Below are positions 1-9,890 of a DNA stretch of 64,000 bases, piece by piece. The translations under genes and the position numbers were made by a program. This DNA comes from Synaphobranchus kaupii. Its lineage: Eukaryota > Chordata > Actinopteri > Anguilliformes > Synaphobranchidae. Every line of letters starts with the position of its first letter. Within the stretch, counting starts at the first letter, position 1. Under the pieces are notes generated by a model. It was not told the origin of the DNA. It saw only the letters and a list, made by a program, of their open reading frames with translations, and did no database searches. The stretch spans positions 27,394,387 through 27,458,386 of the forward strand of contig CM056376.1 of assembly GCA_029718625.1 (NCBI GenBank). The letters run 5' to 3'.

Positions 1-385
1 AATCACACCCCCCATCCCCCCACCCCCTGCCCCACACCCACACAGCCCACAAAAGTTTGCCATCTATATTACAGGTGTTGGTCACATAAAATGTCCTGGA
101 AGCGTCCTGGAAAATAATTTCTTGGAAAAGAATGGGGACCCTGAGAATTCGTACTGGAAAATAACTTCTTCAAAATGAAATGAAAGCGTCCTCGGGCTCC
201 AGTACAATATAAATCTCATTCAGACCGCACTAGACCCTTCTACCTCTGTGGGGAAAGGCTATCGATGTCCAATCTGTCTCACACTCACCCCCATTACCAG
301 TCCCCAAACCATAAGGGAAATGAAGAGACCAGGGCAAAGGGGCTAGAATCCCCCCCCCCCCCCCACCCCACCCCCGTAACCTTAG

Positions 386-649
386 AAGACTGCACATCTT
401 CATCGCTAAGACTGCACATCTTCATCGCTAAGACTGCACATCTTCATCGCTAAGACTGCACATCTTCATCGCTAAGACTGCACATCTTCACCGCTAAGAC
501 TGCACATCTTCATCGCTAAGACTGCACATCTTCACCGCTAAGACTGCACATCTTCATCGCTAAGACTGCACATCTTCACCGCTAAGACTGCACATCTTCA
601 CCGCTAAGACTGCACATCTTCATCGCTAAGACTGCACATCTTCACCGCT
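386..649. repeat. 22-bp minisatellite, 12 copies
   Basis: A 22-bp unit containing AAGACTGCACATCTTCA repeats 12 times with almost no divergence. The only recurrent variant is CATCGCT versus CACCGCT near the unit end: copies 5, 7, 9, 10 and 12 have C, the others T. Such binary variant maps are typical of a recently expanded minisatellite. Confidence 0.95.
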
Positions 650-1494
650 AAGAAGTAAGAACCTGCTCGTTGGAGGCCGAGAATATCCCGGAAACCGCAA
701 GGTTGATCATCCTCCTTTCAACCAGGGAAACTGATCTGGGAACAGCAGTGGTTGTAAATGAATCTTCAGAGATGGTGGGAAAAAGCATCTGCAGGGTCCT
801 GCATGGCTACTGGCTAATATCCCAATCAGACCTTCTGATCCATCTCACTTGTTTTTGACCACGGTTCAAGTAGTTTTTTTATTGATTCTCCCATTCACTG
901 AGCATTTCATTCCCCCAAATGCTATTCGCCGTTACACCTCAAGCTGTTATATGGAGGTTCCTAGGAGAATATCTGTTCAAATGGGTCTCAGCAAAATGTT
1001 TTTTTAACATTGGTGGAGTTTAAAAAAATAAAATAAAATGTTTAAAAAAATAAAATGAAATTGTGTGTATAGATGTCCACTGAAATCCCCTGATGTTATT
1101 TGTCATAGAACCGCGATGAATCTAAATACGACTGCAGGAATTCCAGATTAGCGGGTTCGATCATGTTTATTGAAGAGAGTAAATAACATCACGATGCATA
1201 AGTGCACTGGGGTTTGGCGGGGCGAGTGCAATGTAGTGTAGTTTAAGCACCGGCTTCATAACATATACCAGAAATAAAATGCTAGTTCCCGTCCACCAAT
1301 CAGGAACGAGGTCATTTCCACTCTGTACGTGTGAACATTTTTATTTTGATTATTTAACCTCTTTTAAGCAGGTAGGTCATGTAAACAGTGATAACCAGGG
1401 GAATTATTGTGGGGCGGGGAATGCAAGGGATTGTGTAGCCAATCAGATATACGGGGTGATTAGGTATAGCCAGTCACATGTAGGGGGGTGATTA

Positions 1495-1815
1495 GGTGTA
1501 GCCACTCAGGTGTAGTACGATGAATAGGTGCCCAGATGTAGTGAACCCATTTTTGTGGCAAACTGACACTGGGGTTAAAACCCGTACTCTTTCTAAAAGT
1601 GCCACAGGATCTTTAATGACTACAGTCAGACAGGATCTCGGTTTGCCTTCTCATCCAAAAGAGGGCACCTCTTACAGCACAGTGTCCCTATCACTTTGCA
1701 GGGACACTTGATTTCGATTTGGTCCAGAGGAAGGGTGCCTCTCGATCAATGCATGCTGGGATAGGCTCCCCCATGTCCCTGACCAGGAATAAGCGGGTTA
1801 GGTATGGATGGATGG
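1495..1815 (+). repeat. Dispersed fish repeat ending in a LINE-like 3' tail
   Basis: The stretch at about 1560-1715 (ACACTGGGGTTAAAACCCG, then GGATCTTTAATGAC) resembles a dispersed repeat I recognise from fish genomes. It is followed by GCATGCTGGGATAGGCTCCC and ends in ATGG repeats at 1803-1816, which looks like the 3' tail of a non-LTR retrotransposon. No reverse-transcriptase reading frame is present, so this is a 5'-truncated remnant. The family name cannot be settled without a repeat library. Confidence 0.45.
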
Positions 1816-1967
1816 ATGCCCCCTTACTGGCCAAGCAATACCTCTTGCAGCAACAACCAAGCTTTCCCTGGAGGTCTCCCTTCCTAGTACTGACCAAGCC
1901 CACACCTGCTTAGCTTTAGGAGTTTGCCCTACTGCTGCCAAAGGCTACTTAATCAGTCCAGGTCTCC

Positions 1968-2018
1968 AGCAAGGCTATCGCAGTTCAACATTCAAGGTTG
2001 AACTGCGATAGCCTTGCT
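1968..2018. other. Perfect 22-bp inverted repeat (hairpin, 7-nt loop)
   Basis: The left arm at 1968-1989 starts AGCAAGGCTATCG and is the exact reverse complement of the right arm at 1997-2018. The loop is ATTCAAG. There is no mismatch in 22 bp, and no target-site duplication or flanking gene explains it. Confidence 0.9.
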
Positions 2019-2929
2019 ATATGAGCGTAATGTGATATGAGCGTAATTCCCCATAGGACAACATAGTTGAATTAAGGGGTACATATACTGTACATGTGGG
2101 CTTGGTGTTGTAACTTGGCACACGCAACATAACTTTGACAGGTGATTCCTGTAGTACTAGTCGCACCTCATAAATTCAGCTTCTTTGAAGTCTTCATCTT
2201 GACAGGAATATTACACTTATGCCTTCTTTTAGATCATGATAAAATCACAGATAAAAAAATACTTTTCTGTGTTTGATCTTCAGAGAAGTGTCACCTTGTG
2301 CTGCGCATAATTTATTTTTAGTTTTATTCCAGGCTGAAATAAATGCATATATGTTTTAAACAAAACAATAACCGCACTGCCTTCTCGCCTATTGTTCTTA
2401 AGTTTAAGGCCAAACAACAAACCAGAATTATATAATTCAATCCAAAAACTCAGTTTACTGCAGTTAGAAAGGATGCTATTAAAAAAAAAAAATTAAAAAT
2501 TTTTTTGGATGAAAATTAAAGCCGTCTGTATAGCCATTGTCTTGGCAGATTGTAGACTGTTTACCAGAAATACAGGTCTTTCTCATAGGGATGTTCTGAG
2601 AGAAAAGTTTTAAAAAAAAAGAGCGTTTTTTTGCTTACACCGGAATGTCTGAAGCAGTTCCAAACACCGCTCAGATGAAATTCCCAGCATCCTTTAGCTT
2701 CATAATTGCTTTCAGAAAAAGGTTTCATTGTTTTTGTCAGGCCCCGTTTAGTGGTTGTGTAATACATTCATTGAAGTGGTGCCATTCATATGCATAACAA
2801 ATTGTTGTTGTTCTCCAAAGTACAAGTCAGTCTGGTGTATTTAAAAGGTCAGCGCAGTGTGGAGTGCACTACCACTACTGTCCTCTAGGTGGCTTACATT
2901 ACTTTACTTCCCTGCCTGTTTGTACTCTG

Positions 2930-3145
2930 CTTCTCTCTCCTCCTCTCCCTCTGTCTCTCTCTCTATCTCTTTCTCCCTCTGCATCTCTCTATCTCTCTCC
3001 CTCTGTCTCTCTCTTTCTCTATCTCTCACCTCTCTCTTTCTCTTTCCCGCTCTCTCTGTCTCTTTCTCTCTCACTTTCTGTCTCTCTCAGGCTCTCTCGC
3101 TCTCTTGTCGCTTTTTTCTTTCTATCTTTCCCTCGTTCTCCCCTC

Positions 3146-3179
<34 letters not shown>

Positions 3180-3330
3180 CCTGTAAATATGAGAGCAGAG
3201 TTGAGCAGTAGTTAGCTGTGGCTCAGCTCCTCTCTCTCCCTCTCTCACTCTCTCTCTCTCTCTCTCTCCCTGTAAATATGAGACCAGAGTTGAGCAGTAG
3301 TTAGCTGTGGCTCCGCAGTGTGGAGTCTGC
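2930..3330. repeat. CT-rich low-complexity tract with an 89-bp tandem duplication
   Basis: A pyrimidine-rich CTCT tract spans about 340 bp. Near its end an 89-bp segment is duplicated: CTGTAAATATGAGA at 3181 recurs at 3270 as CTGTAAATATGAGA with one downstream substitution, and both copies continue into GAGTTGAGCAGTAGTTAGC. Open frames in this tract are Ser/Leu-rich artefacts. Confidence 0.85.
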
Positions 3331-4251
3331 TCTCAGGTAAATCCCTTGAGCTCTGGCGCTCCCTCGGTCCGGATTTTGCGTCACTCGCTCTTCACAAAGG
3401 GGCAGTTTCCGTTCCCTTTTCATTTTCCAAAAAAAAGGCGGAAGCGGATCGCGTTCTGCTGTGAATTCAATCCATTCATTCCCTCCTGTGTCCATGGAGA
3501 GCGGGCCGGAAGGTCCCATTTTTTCCAGGTCTTGTTATGACATTCCCACTCTCGCCCCTCTCCTGCGCTGTGTGACGCGCGTGAGTAATATTGCGTTTAA
3601 CAAGCCGCTCGGGCAGCTGGTGGTGATGTGAGCTCAAACAGGCAGGGCCTTATGTAGCGAGTTAGCCTTAGCGACAGATGAGCCCTTCGGTCCCCGAACC
3701 CGTAACCCCCTTGGCCCTGTCCCAAGCAGCCAGGGTGGGTGTATCCGCTCCCTCACCCATCACCGTCACGTCGCCAAAAAGCCACGTACCCGAACCCCCC
3801 ACCCCAGCCCCATTAGTCACCCCCCATTACAGGGGCAGAGGGCCTGAGTGTGAATAACCACACCTGTCACTCTCAATTAACCTCATGGCCAATTTGCGCC
3901 GCGCCGGAGGAGCGTAACCTTTAAACGGTGAGAGGCCGCCAAACCGCCAGCGTGATCGCTCAAGCGGCGTCGATAGAGGCCCACTTCCTCTTTATCGCCG
4001 TGACCCAGTGGGGCGGGGCCTTGCCTCCCCCCTCCCCCCCAGTGACCAGCTGACTCATTTTTTTTATCTGATCGCTAATACCACGCTACTGAGTAGCGTT
4101 CGTCTGTTACCTCCTCGCAGTGAGCGGGCCGATATGCAGGCCGGACCATCACTGCTCTCGGATGTATCCCAACCCCCCCACCCCCGAACCTTTGTAAATT
4201 CCTCCCAGGACCAGAGCCTGTGTGTGCGTGTGCTTGTGTGTGTCCATCTGT

Positions 4252-4335
4252 CGGTCTGTCTGTCTGTCTGTCTGTCTGTGTGTGTGTGTGTGTGTGTGTG
4301 CCTGTGTCCTTGTGTGTGTGTGTATGTGTGTGTGT
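4252..4335. repeat. Compound TCTG/GT microsatellite
   Basis: Repeated TCTG units (4252-4278) run directly into a GT array with interruptions to about 4335. Confidence 0.9.
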
Positions 4336-5476
4336 CCCGCCTTTGTCTGCCTGTAATTACTGTTGAAGGGACTATTTTAGATGTAGGTCAGGAGAGCGCT
4401 GCGTCTGCCAGATTGGGAGATTTCTGCTTGAGTGAATGGGGAGCAGTGGGGAGTCCAGGTGCCTGCCAGCCTGTGACGGTGTAATTCCTCGTCTCCCTGC
4501 TCTGGCAACCCTGATTTGCCCCCTCTGTATCGGGGCCTGTAATTGAAGAGTGTGTGAGGTCGGGACTTTCGGGAGGTAATTGCCTCCGAATCGATTCCTG
4601 TTTGGCACCTCCTCCATCTGCCCCCCACCCGGCCACATCTCACCCCAACCTCCTCCTGTGTCTTGACCACGCCCCCTCCATATAAGGTGTCCTGTCTGCC
4701 CTGCCCCCCCCCCCCCCCCCCAACCATCATCCTCTTAACAACAACAAAAAATGTAATCTTTAATGAATCACCCACTTCGGCTTTATTCGGCAGGCCACAA
4801 CACACATTGCATGAGAGCAGAATTATTATGGGATGTGCTGAAGCTTCCCATTGGGACTGCAAAGCATGCTGGGAATTGTCATTGTGTCTGGGGAATTCAG
4901 CGATTGCAGTGTAGAGTAACCAGGGCTTTGATTTGAATCTGGAAAAATCCTCACCCTATGTTTTTTTTTTGTTTGTTTGTTTGTTTGTTTGTTTTTCTCT
5001 CCACAAGAATGCGGCCTTCGGCCACTCCCTGTTGCAGCCACATCTTTAAAAAGAGACTAAATTAGCGGAGTCCAAACCGCGTCATACACGCACTGCTGCA
5101 GCCAGGCCTGAAATTACTGGTTGTTCTGCAGCCATTTTGTGTAGTTTAGTGTAGGAAGGTTTGAGTAGCAGAAATTCGGCTCCGCTGGTTTAGCTCTGTA
5201 TGGAAGCTCTGCAGCCATCACCCGGTGGGCCCTGCAGTTCCACAGTGATGTCCTTGTCTCTTTATTTAGGCTACTTCAGCGTTTCTTTGTTTACCGTTTC
5301 CCCCCGACAACAACAAAAAAATGTTGTCTGGAAGCTTGACAGTTCCCTGTTCTGAATTGGCCTGTCTTGTAAAATGTTTTGTGAGGGGTTGATTCAGGTC
5401 TTCAGCATAAAACAAACAAAAAAGGCTAAAACCTAAAACCCAGACAAAGTAATCACATAAATGTTTCTGCAGTGCG

Positions 5477-5479
5477 TAT

Positions 5480-5519
<40 letters not shown>

Positions 5520-5607
5520 TAGAGAGAGAGTGAGTGAGTTAGTCTGTGCATGTGTGAATGTGTGCTTTTGTGTGTGTGTGTGAGTGAATAAGTGAGTGAG
5601 TGTGTGC
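5477..5607. repeat. GT microsatellite
   Basis: GT dinucleotides with interruptions (GAGAGAGAGTGAGTGAG at about 5520-5540 and GTGAGTGA units near the end). Confidence 0.85.
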
Positions 5608-5611
5608 GTTA

Positions 5612-5700
5612 GGGGTGTCACGATACCGATTCGAAATCGAAAATCGATCGAAATGAGCGTTCGATTCCGAACTTCGAAATCACAAGCTGGTTCGCGATTC
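5612..5700. mobile_element. hAT-like MITE fragment
   Basis: The sequence GGGGTGTCACGATACCGATT followed by short ATCGAAA/TTCGAT palindromic words resembles the terminus of a common fish hAT-type MITE. Only one end is visible, because the splice-site tract and the assembly gap follow at once. No transposase frame is present. Confidence 0.4.
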
Positions 5701-5752
5701 TCCAAGTTTTGTTTTTTTCTCCACCCCCCGCCCCCCGCGCGCTCTTCTTAGC

Positions 5753-6252
5753 NNNNNNNNNNNNNNNNNNNNNNNNNNNNNNNNNNNNNNNNNNNNNNNN
5801 NNNNNNNNNNNNNNNNNNNNNNNNNNNNNNNNNNNNNNNNNNNNNNNNNNNNNNNNNNNNNNNNNNNNNNNNNNNNNNNNNNNNNNNNNNNNNNNNNNNN
5901 NNNNNNNNNNNNNNNNNNNNNNNNNNNNNNNNNNNNNNNNNNNNNNNNNNNNNNNNNNNNNNNNNNNNNNNNNNNNNNNNNNNNNNNNNNNNNNNNNNNN
6001 NNNNNNNNNNNNNNNNNNNNNNNNNNNNNNNNNNNNNNNNNNNNNNNNNNNNNNNNNNNNNNNNNNNNNNNNNNNNNNNNNNNNNNNNNNNNNNNNNNNN
6101 NNNNNNNNNNNNNNNNNNNNNNNNNNNNNNNNNNNNNNNNNNNNNNNNNNNNNNNNNNNNNNNNNNNNNNNNNNNNNNNNNNNNNNNNNNNNNNNNNNNN
6201 NNNNNNNNNNNNNNNNNNNNNNNNNNNNNNNNNNNNNNNNNNNNNNNNNNNN
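5753..6252. other. Assembly gap, exactly 500 N
   Basis: The N run is exactly 500 bases, the same length as the one at 61001-61500, so it is a placeholder of unknown true size. It is flanked on the left by TTCTTAG plus one base and on the right by in-frame arvcf coding sequence, so the missing bases are most likely the 5' part of that exon. Confidence 0.9.
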
Positions 6253-6732
6253 CGGAGCTAATAGACGAGCGGCACCCCTACATCCACGGCATGTACCCGG
6301 CGCCCCTGGCCCAGCCGGAGAGGGGCAGCATGGCCAGCCTGGACCGCATGGGGGGCCGGCGGTCCCCCTCCATCGACAGCATCCGCAAGGACCCCCGCTG
6401 GCGGGACCCGGACCTGCCCGAGGTCATCGCCATGCTGGGCCACCCCATCGACCCGGTCAAGTCCAACGCCGCCGCTTACCTGCAGCACCTGTGCTACGAG
6501 AACGACAAGATCAAGAAGGAGGTGCGTCAGCTGAAGGGCATCCCCGTGCTGGCCAGCCTGCTCGACCACCCCAAGGCCGAGGTCCATCGCAAGGCCTGCG
6601 GGGCCCTGAGGAACATCTCCTACGGCAAGGACCACGACAACAAGGTGGCCATCAAGAACTGCGACGGCATCCCCGGCCTCATTCGCCTCCTCAGGAAGAC
6701 CAACGACATGGAGGTGCGCGAGCTCATCACAG
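6253..6732 (+). CDS. arvcf: arvcf coding exon: linker, armadillo repeats 1-2 and start of repeat 3
   Basis: ARVCF binds the juxtamembrane tail of classical cadherins at adherens junctions through its armadillo domain and also shuttles to the nucleus. The 159 codons here (6255-6731) open with a linker containing [17 protein letters not shown] and [18 protein letters not shown], as in vertebrate ARVCF. Then come armadillo repeat 1 (LPEVIAML to KKEVRQL), repeat 2 ([20 protein letters not shown] to AIKNC) and the first helices of repeat 3 ([20 protein letters not shown]). The first readable base follows the gap, so the true start is hidden; a splice acceptor just left of the gap suggests one exon from 5752. 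The donor is ACAG/GTACGG at 6732/6733, phase 1. The [11 protein letters not shown] motif and downstream exons favour ARVCF over CTNND1 and CTNND2; which teleost paralogue it is cannot be told. Confidence 0.95.
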
Positions 6733-6836
6733 GTACGGTCCCCCCGAGCCCACCGAGCCCGCCGAGCGCCTTTTATAGCTCTGAACCACCAGGGGGCGCG
6801 CACGAGCACTTTCACAAATTTTAGGACGTTGTTAAC

Positions 6837-7030
6837 CAGGGGTCCTCAATCTTATCCATTAAGGGCCGGTGTGGGTGCAGGCTTTTGTTTCAACTCAGCA
6901 GTTACACACCTGATTCTACTAATCAACCACGAGAGTCTTTGCGAAGGACCCCGATTAGTAGGATCAGGTGCATCACTGCTCGGTTGAAACAAAAGCCTGC
7001 ACCCACACTGGATGAGATTGAGGACCTCTG
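6837..7030. mobile_element. Palindromic hAT-type MITE
   Basis: The left end CAGGGGTCCTCAATC and the right end, whose reverse complement is CAGAGGTCCTCAATC, form terminal inverted repeats. They continue inward with GTGTGGGTGCAGGCTTTTGT on both arms. The 8-bp flanks TTGTTAAC (6829-6836) and CTGTTAAC (7031-7038) match at 7 of 8 positions, as expected for a hAT target-site duplication. It has no coding capacity. Confidence 0.75.
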
Positions 7031-7037
7031 CTGTTAA

Positions 7038-7481
7038 CCCTTGTGTTGTCTTCATATTATTTGTGTACCCCGTATCCACAGGGTCAAAAATGACCCACCC
7101 CTCACCGGACCCCTTGTGATAGAGCTTCTTCATTGAACTTTAAACCCTAAATCTATTTTTCTTGTAAATCATTTCAGTCTACACCACTCATCTTTACTAC
7201 AAAACACGTCATAATTGATTTTTTTGGGTGTAATAGATGTGTCAGTTTTGGTTATGACTTCTGATTTCATAACTACAGGGTTATAAGACAATCTTTGTAC
7301 CTAGATGGAGTACTGCTTTTATAAATATGTTTTAAAAAAGGGCAATGCTTCACTTTTTCTCATGGTAGGGTCACTCCAGGAAAAGACATCAAATTTTATA
7401 CAGAAAAAACTAAATTTAGGGGCTTTTCAGTGCTGTTAAACTCAGAAAAGGGTTATTCTCGCCCCGTGAGCAGCACAAGGG
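7038..7481. mobile_element. Non-autonomous piggyBac-like element with TTAA duplication
   Basis: TTAA occurs at 7034-7037 and 7482-7485. The ends are CCCTTGTGTTG on the left and, reverse-complemented, CCCTTGTGCTG on the right, matching the CCY-start termini of piggyBac elements. The internal GGGTCAAAAATGACCC palindrome is a recurring feature of this fish repeat. At 444 bp with no transposase it is a MITE. Its left TTAA lies inside the 8-bp duplication of the neighbouring hAT MITE. Confidence 0.7.
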
Positions 7482-7751
7482 TTAAGTCCGAGTGGTTTTT
7501 CATTCATACCATGGCTCTAAGACCCTGGTCTAGGAGGGCTGTAGGATCTGCTGATTTTCCTCGTTAACTCAGCACTTAATTATGCAATGAGAGCGACTGA
7601 TTGCACGGTTAAATCATCTCGCCTGGTTTCTGGGGTTTAAACTGGTTGCTGCGTTTAAGGTAAACACTAAAGCCTTCACAGGTGTTGTGGCTCCCTTGGA
7701 TACAGCATTATTGTGACATAAACTTCAGGAATTATACATCAGTGTATATGC

Positions 7752-7965
7752 AGCACGGCAGTGTGGCATACCGCTTAAGGACTTGGGCTTGCAACTTCAA
7801 GGTAGTAGGCTCAATTCCCAGACGGCCAATCGAGCAGTTGCTTCAGTAAATATCCAGCTGTATAAATGGATCGTATGTAAGAAGTATGTCCGCTGTCTTA
7901 ATTCGCTCTGGACAACAGTGTCGACTAGATGCCTCAAGTGTAAATGTATATTAAGTGGGTTAGAT
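7752..7965 (+). mobile_element. tRNA-derived SINE (V-SINE-like), diverged
   Basis: The head (GTGGCATACCGCTTAAGGACT to GGCTCAATTCCCAG) resembles a tRNA-derived pol III promoter with a decayed B box. The tail has GTTGCTTCAGTAAATATCCAG and TTCGCTCTGGACAACAGTGT, a decayed form of the tail motif seen in the other copies (CTCTGGATAAGAGCGTCTGC). Confidence 0.6.
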
Positions 7966-9483
7966 TGAAAGTATCGCTGACTGGCAATTAAAGGAAATGG
8001 CAATTGGGGTTACGGTATACCAGGTAAACCTTTGAAACGGTCTGGTAAATGTTTCTCTCTAGCCGGTGCGCTAATCTCTGCGTAATTACTTTGACCTGAC
8101 AGACACTTTTGTTAAATGCTCAGAATTTGAGAAAGGTCATGCGGTGGATGGGTAAAGGGTCAGAGGTCAAACTCCCGCTCCGCTCACGGTGTGGGGGAAA
8201 ATCCACCTCTCCGAGCCGAGCTGTCTCCCCCAACTCCGCCAGCTCCGTGATGTCTCTATTGGCACGTTACCACCTCGTGCATTCCACCGCCAGCTTCCCC
8301 ATCCGCCTGCCTGAAAAGATGCCGAAAATTGGCAATTACCTCGTCCGCTTCGACAAAGACGCGTCGGAAGGCGCTTTTTGGCGGAGGCCGCGGGCGGGCG
8401 GGCACGGATGCGCTCGTCTCGGCAGGCGGCGTTCCCTGCCTCTCGTTACCCGTGACGGCGTTGTGAGGGATCGCTCTGCTCCGGCGCGAATGATTGCCTT
8501 TACAGCGCAACGTCGCTTTCAATCACGGCTAAAAATATCCTCCCTCCCACCGCAGGTCTGCAAACGAGCGAGAGAGCCGAGTGCAGGCCGTGCGGTCGCA
8601 CAGCGAGGCCCCTGTAAAAACAGGCCCAAAGCGGGCACGTTTTTCTACAATTTAATATAATTACAGGCCTTAAAAATAGGCCTCTCTTCAGCCTTCCCCC
8701 GTGTGTTTTTATAGCTTTCTCCAGTCACACAAAACCACGGAGAGCGTCCTGTTTTCTTACTAGGCGGCGTGTGTAGGTTTGGAAACGGGGAAGTAACAGG
8801 TTTTGGAAGCACAGACAGAAGCTGCCATTATTGCCAGATCCTATGCCTGTTTTTTTCTCTTTTTTTGGTTGTTTTTTCACCCTCTCTCTCTCTTTCGCTC
8901 TCTCTGTCACGCTCTTGGTGTCGGCCTGATAATTATCTCCAGAAGCCTCATGTCATTAAAAGAGAGAGGCAGTGTGGTGCGTGATTTAAATTTTTCTTAT
9001 TTATTCGTTTATTTTCCCTCCATTTTTCCTCTGGGAAAACGCTGGGCGTTTTTTTCTCTAAGGAGATAAACGCTGAACGCTGCCGGCGCATGTGATGTGG
9101 CCGCCCATGTCCGTAACTCCCCCGTGAAGCTGCTTGCGGGGAACTTCACAGAGACAGCAGAGGCAGACTGGCTTTATCAGTGCATGTGAAGCAGGGGTGG
9201 CGACGGGCCACGCATCCACAATCTGAGATGAAAGGGTCAGAGCTTCCCCTCTGCGGCACTTAATGGAAATAAGCCCCCCCCCCCCCACCCACACGACTCT
9301 TTCCTGTCTTGCGTTTGTCTCAGGGGCGGAGGGAGAGAAAGAGGAGGAGACGTGAGGGAGAGAAAGGGGGAGACAGCATAGCTCTGGACGGGGGTTTAGG
9401 GGGAGGGGAGGGGTCGGAGGTGTGAAGGGAGGGAAGGATGGCGGCTTGCTACTGCAGGGGTGCACAGAGAGGGCCCTGATACA

Positions 9484-9890
9484 GGATATACACACACATA
9501 CATACACACACACGGACGCACATGCACACACTCACACATACACACTCATGCACGCACACACACATGCACATACACACACGCACGCACACACACGGACGCA
9601 CATGCACACACTCACACATACACACTCACGCACGCACACACACATGCATACACACACGCACGCACACACACGGGCACACACACATGCACATACACACATG
9701 CACACATGAACATGCACAAATAAACGCATTCACACACACGGGCACACACAAACGCACGCACACTCACACACACTCACACATGCACACATAAACACATGCT
9801 CACACACACTCGCACGCACATACTCACGCTCACACAGGCATACACGCACACAAGCACATGCAGACACACACGCACACAAACTCACACACA
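9484..9890. repeat. CA-rich microsatellite, about 400 bp
   Basis: CA dinucleotides interrupted by ACGCACGCACA and CATGCACA words. Segments such as CGGACGCACATGCACACACT occur twice, so it has partly grown by larger duplications. The His/Thr-rich open frames on both strands are artefacts. Confidence 0.95.

Larger units (their letters stand above)
1..5751 (+). other. Intron or 5' flank upstream of the first visible arvcf exon
   Basis: I see no convincing coding exon here; in particular nothing resembles the N-terminal coiled coil or the Thr/Lys-rich stretch expected upstream in ARVCF. The stretch holds tandem repeats, dispersed-repeat fragments, a perfect hairpin and long pyrimidine tracts (listed separately). 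It ends in a pyrimidine-rich run closing with TTCTTAG at 5745-5751, which reads as a 3' splice site directly abutting the assembly gap. That suggests this is the intron before the exon seen at 6253. Confidence 0.5.

Noticed and set aside
6258..6815. A 185-aa open frame antisense to an arvcf exon
   Set aside because: It is a shadow of the GC-rich coding exon on the + strand.
8109..8660. A 183-aa open frame in GC-richer intron sequence
   Set aside because: No recognisable domain, no splice or start context, and composition explains its length.
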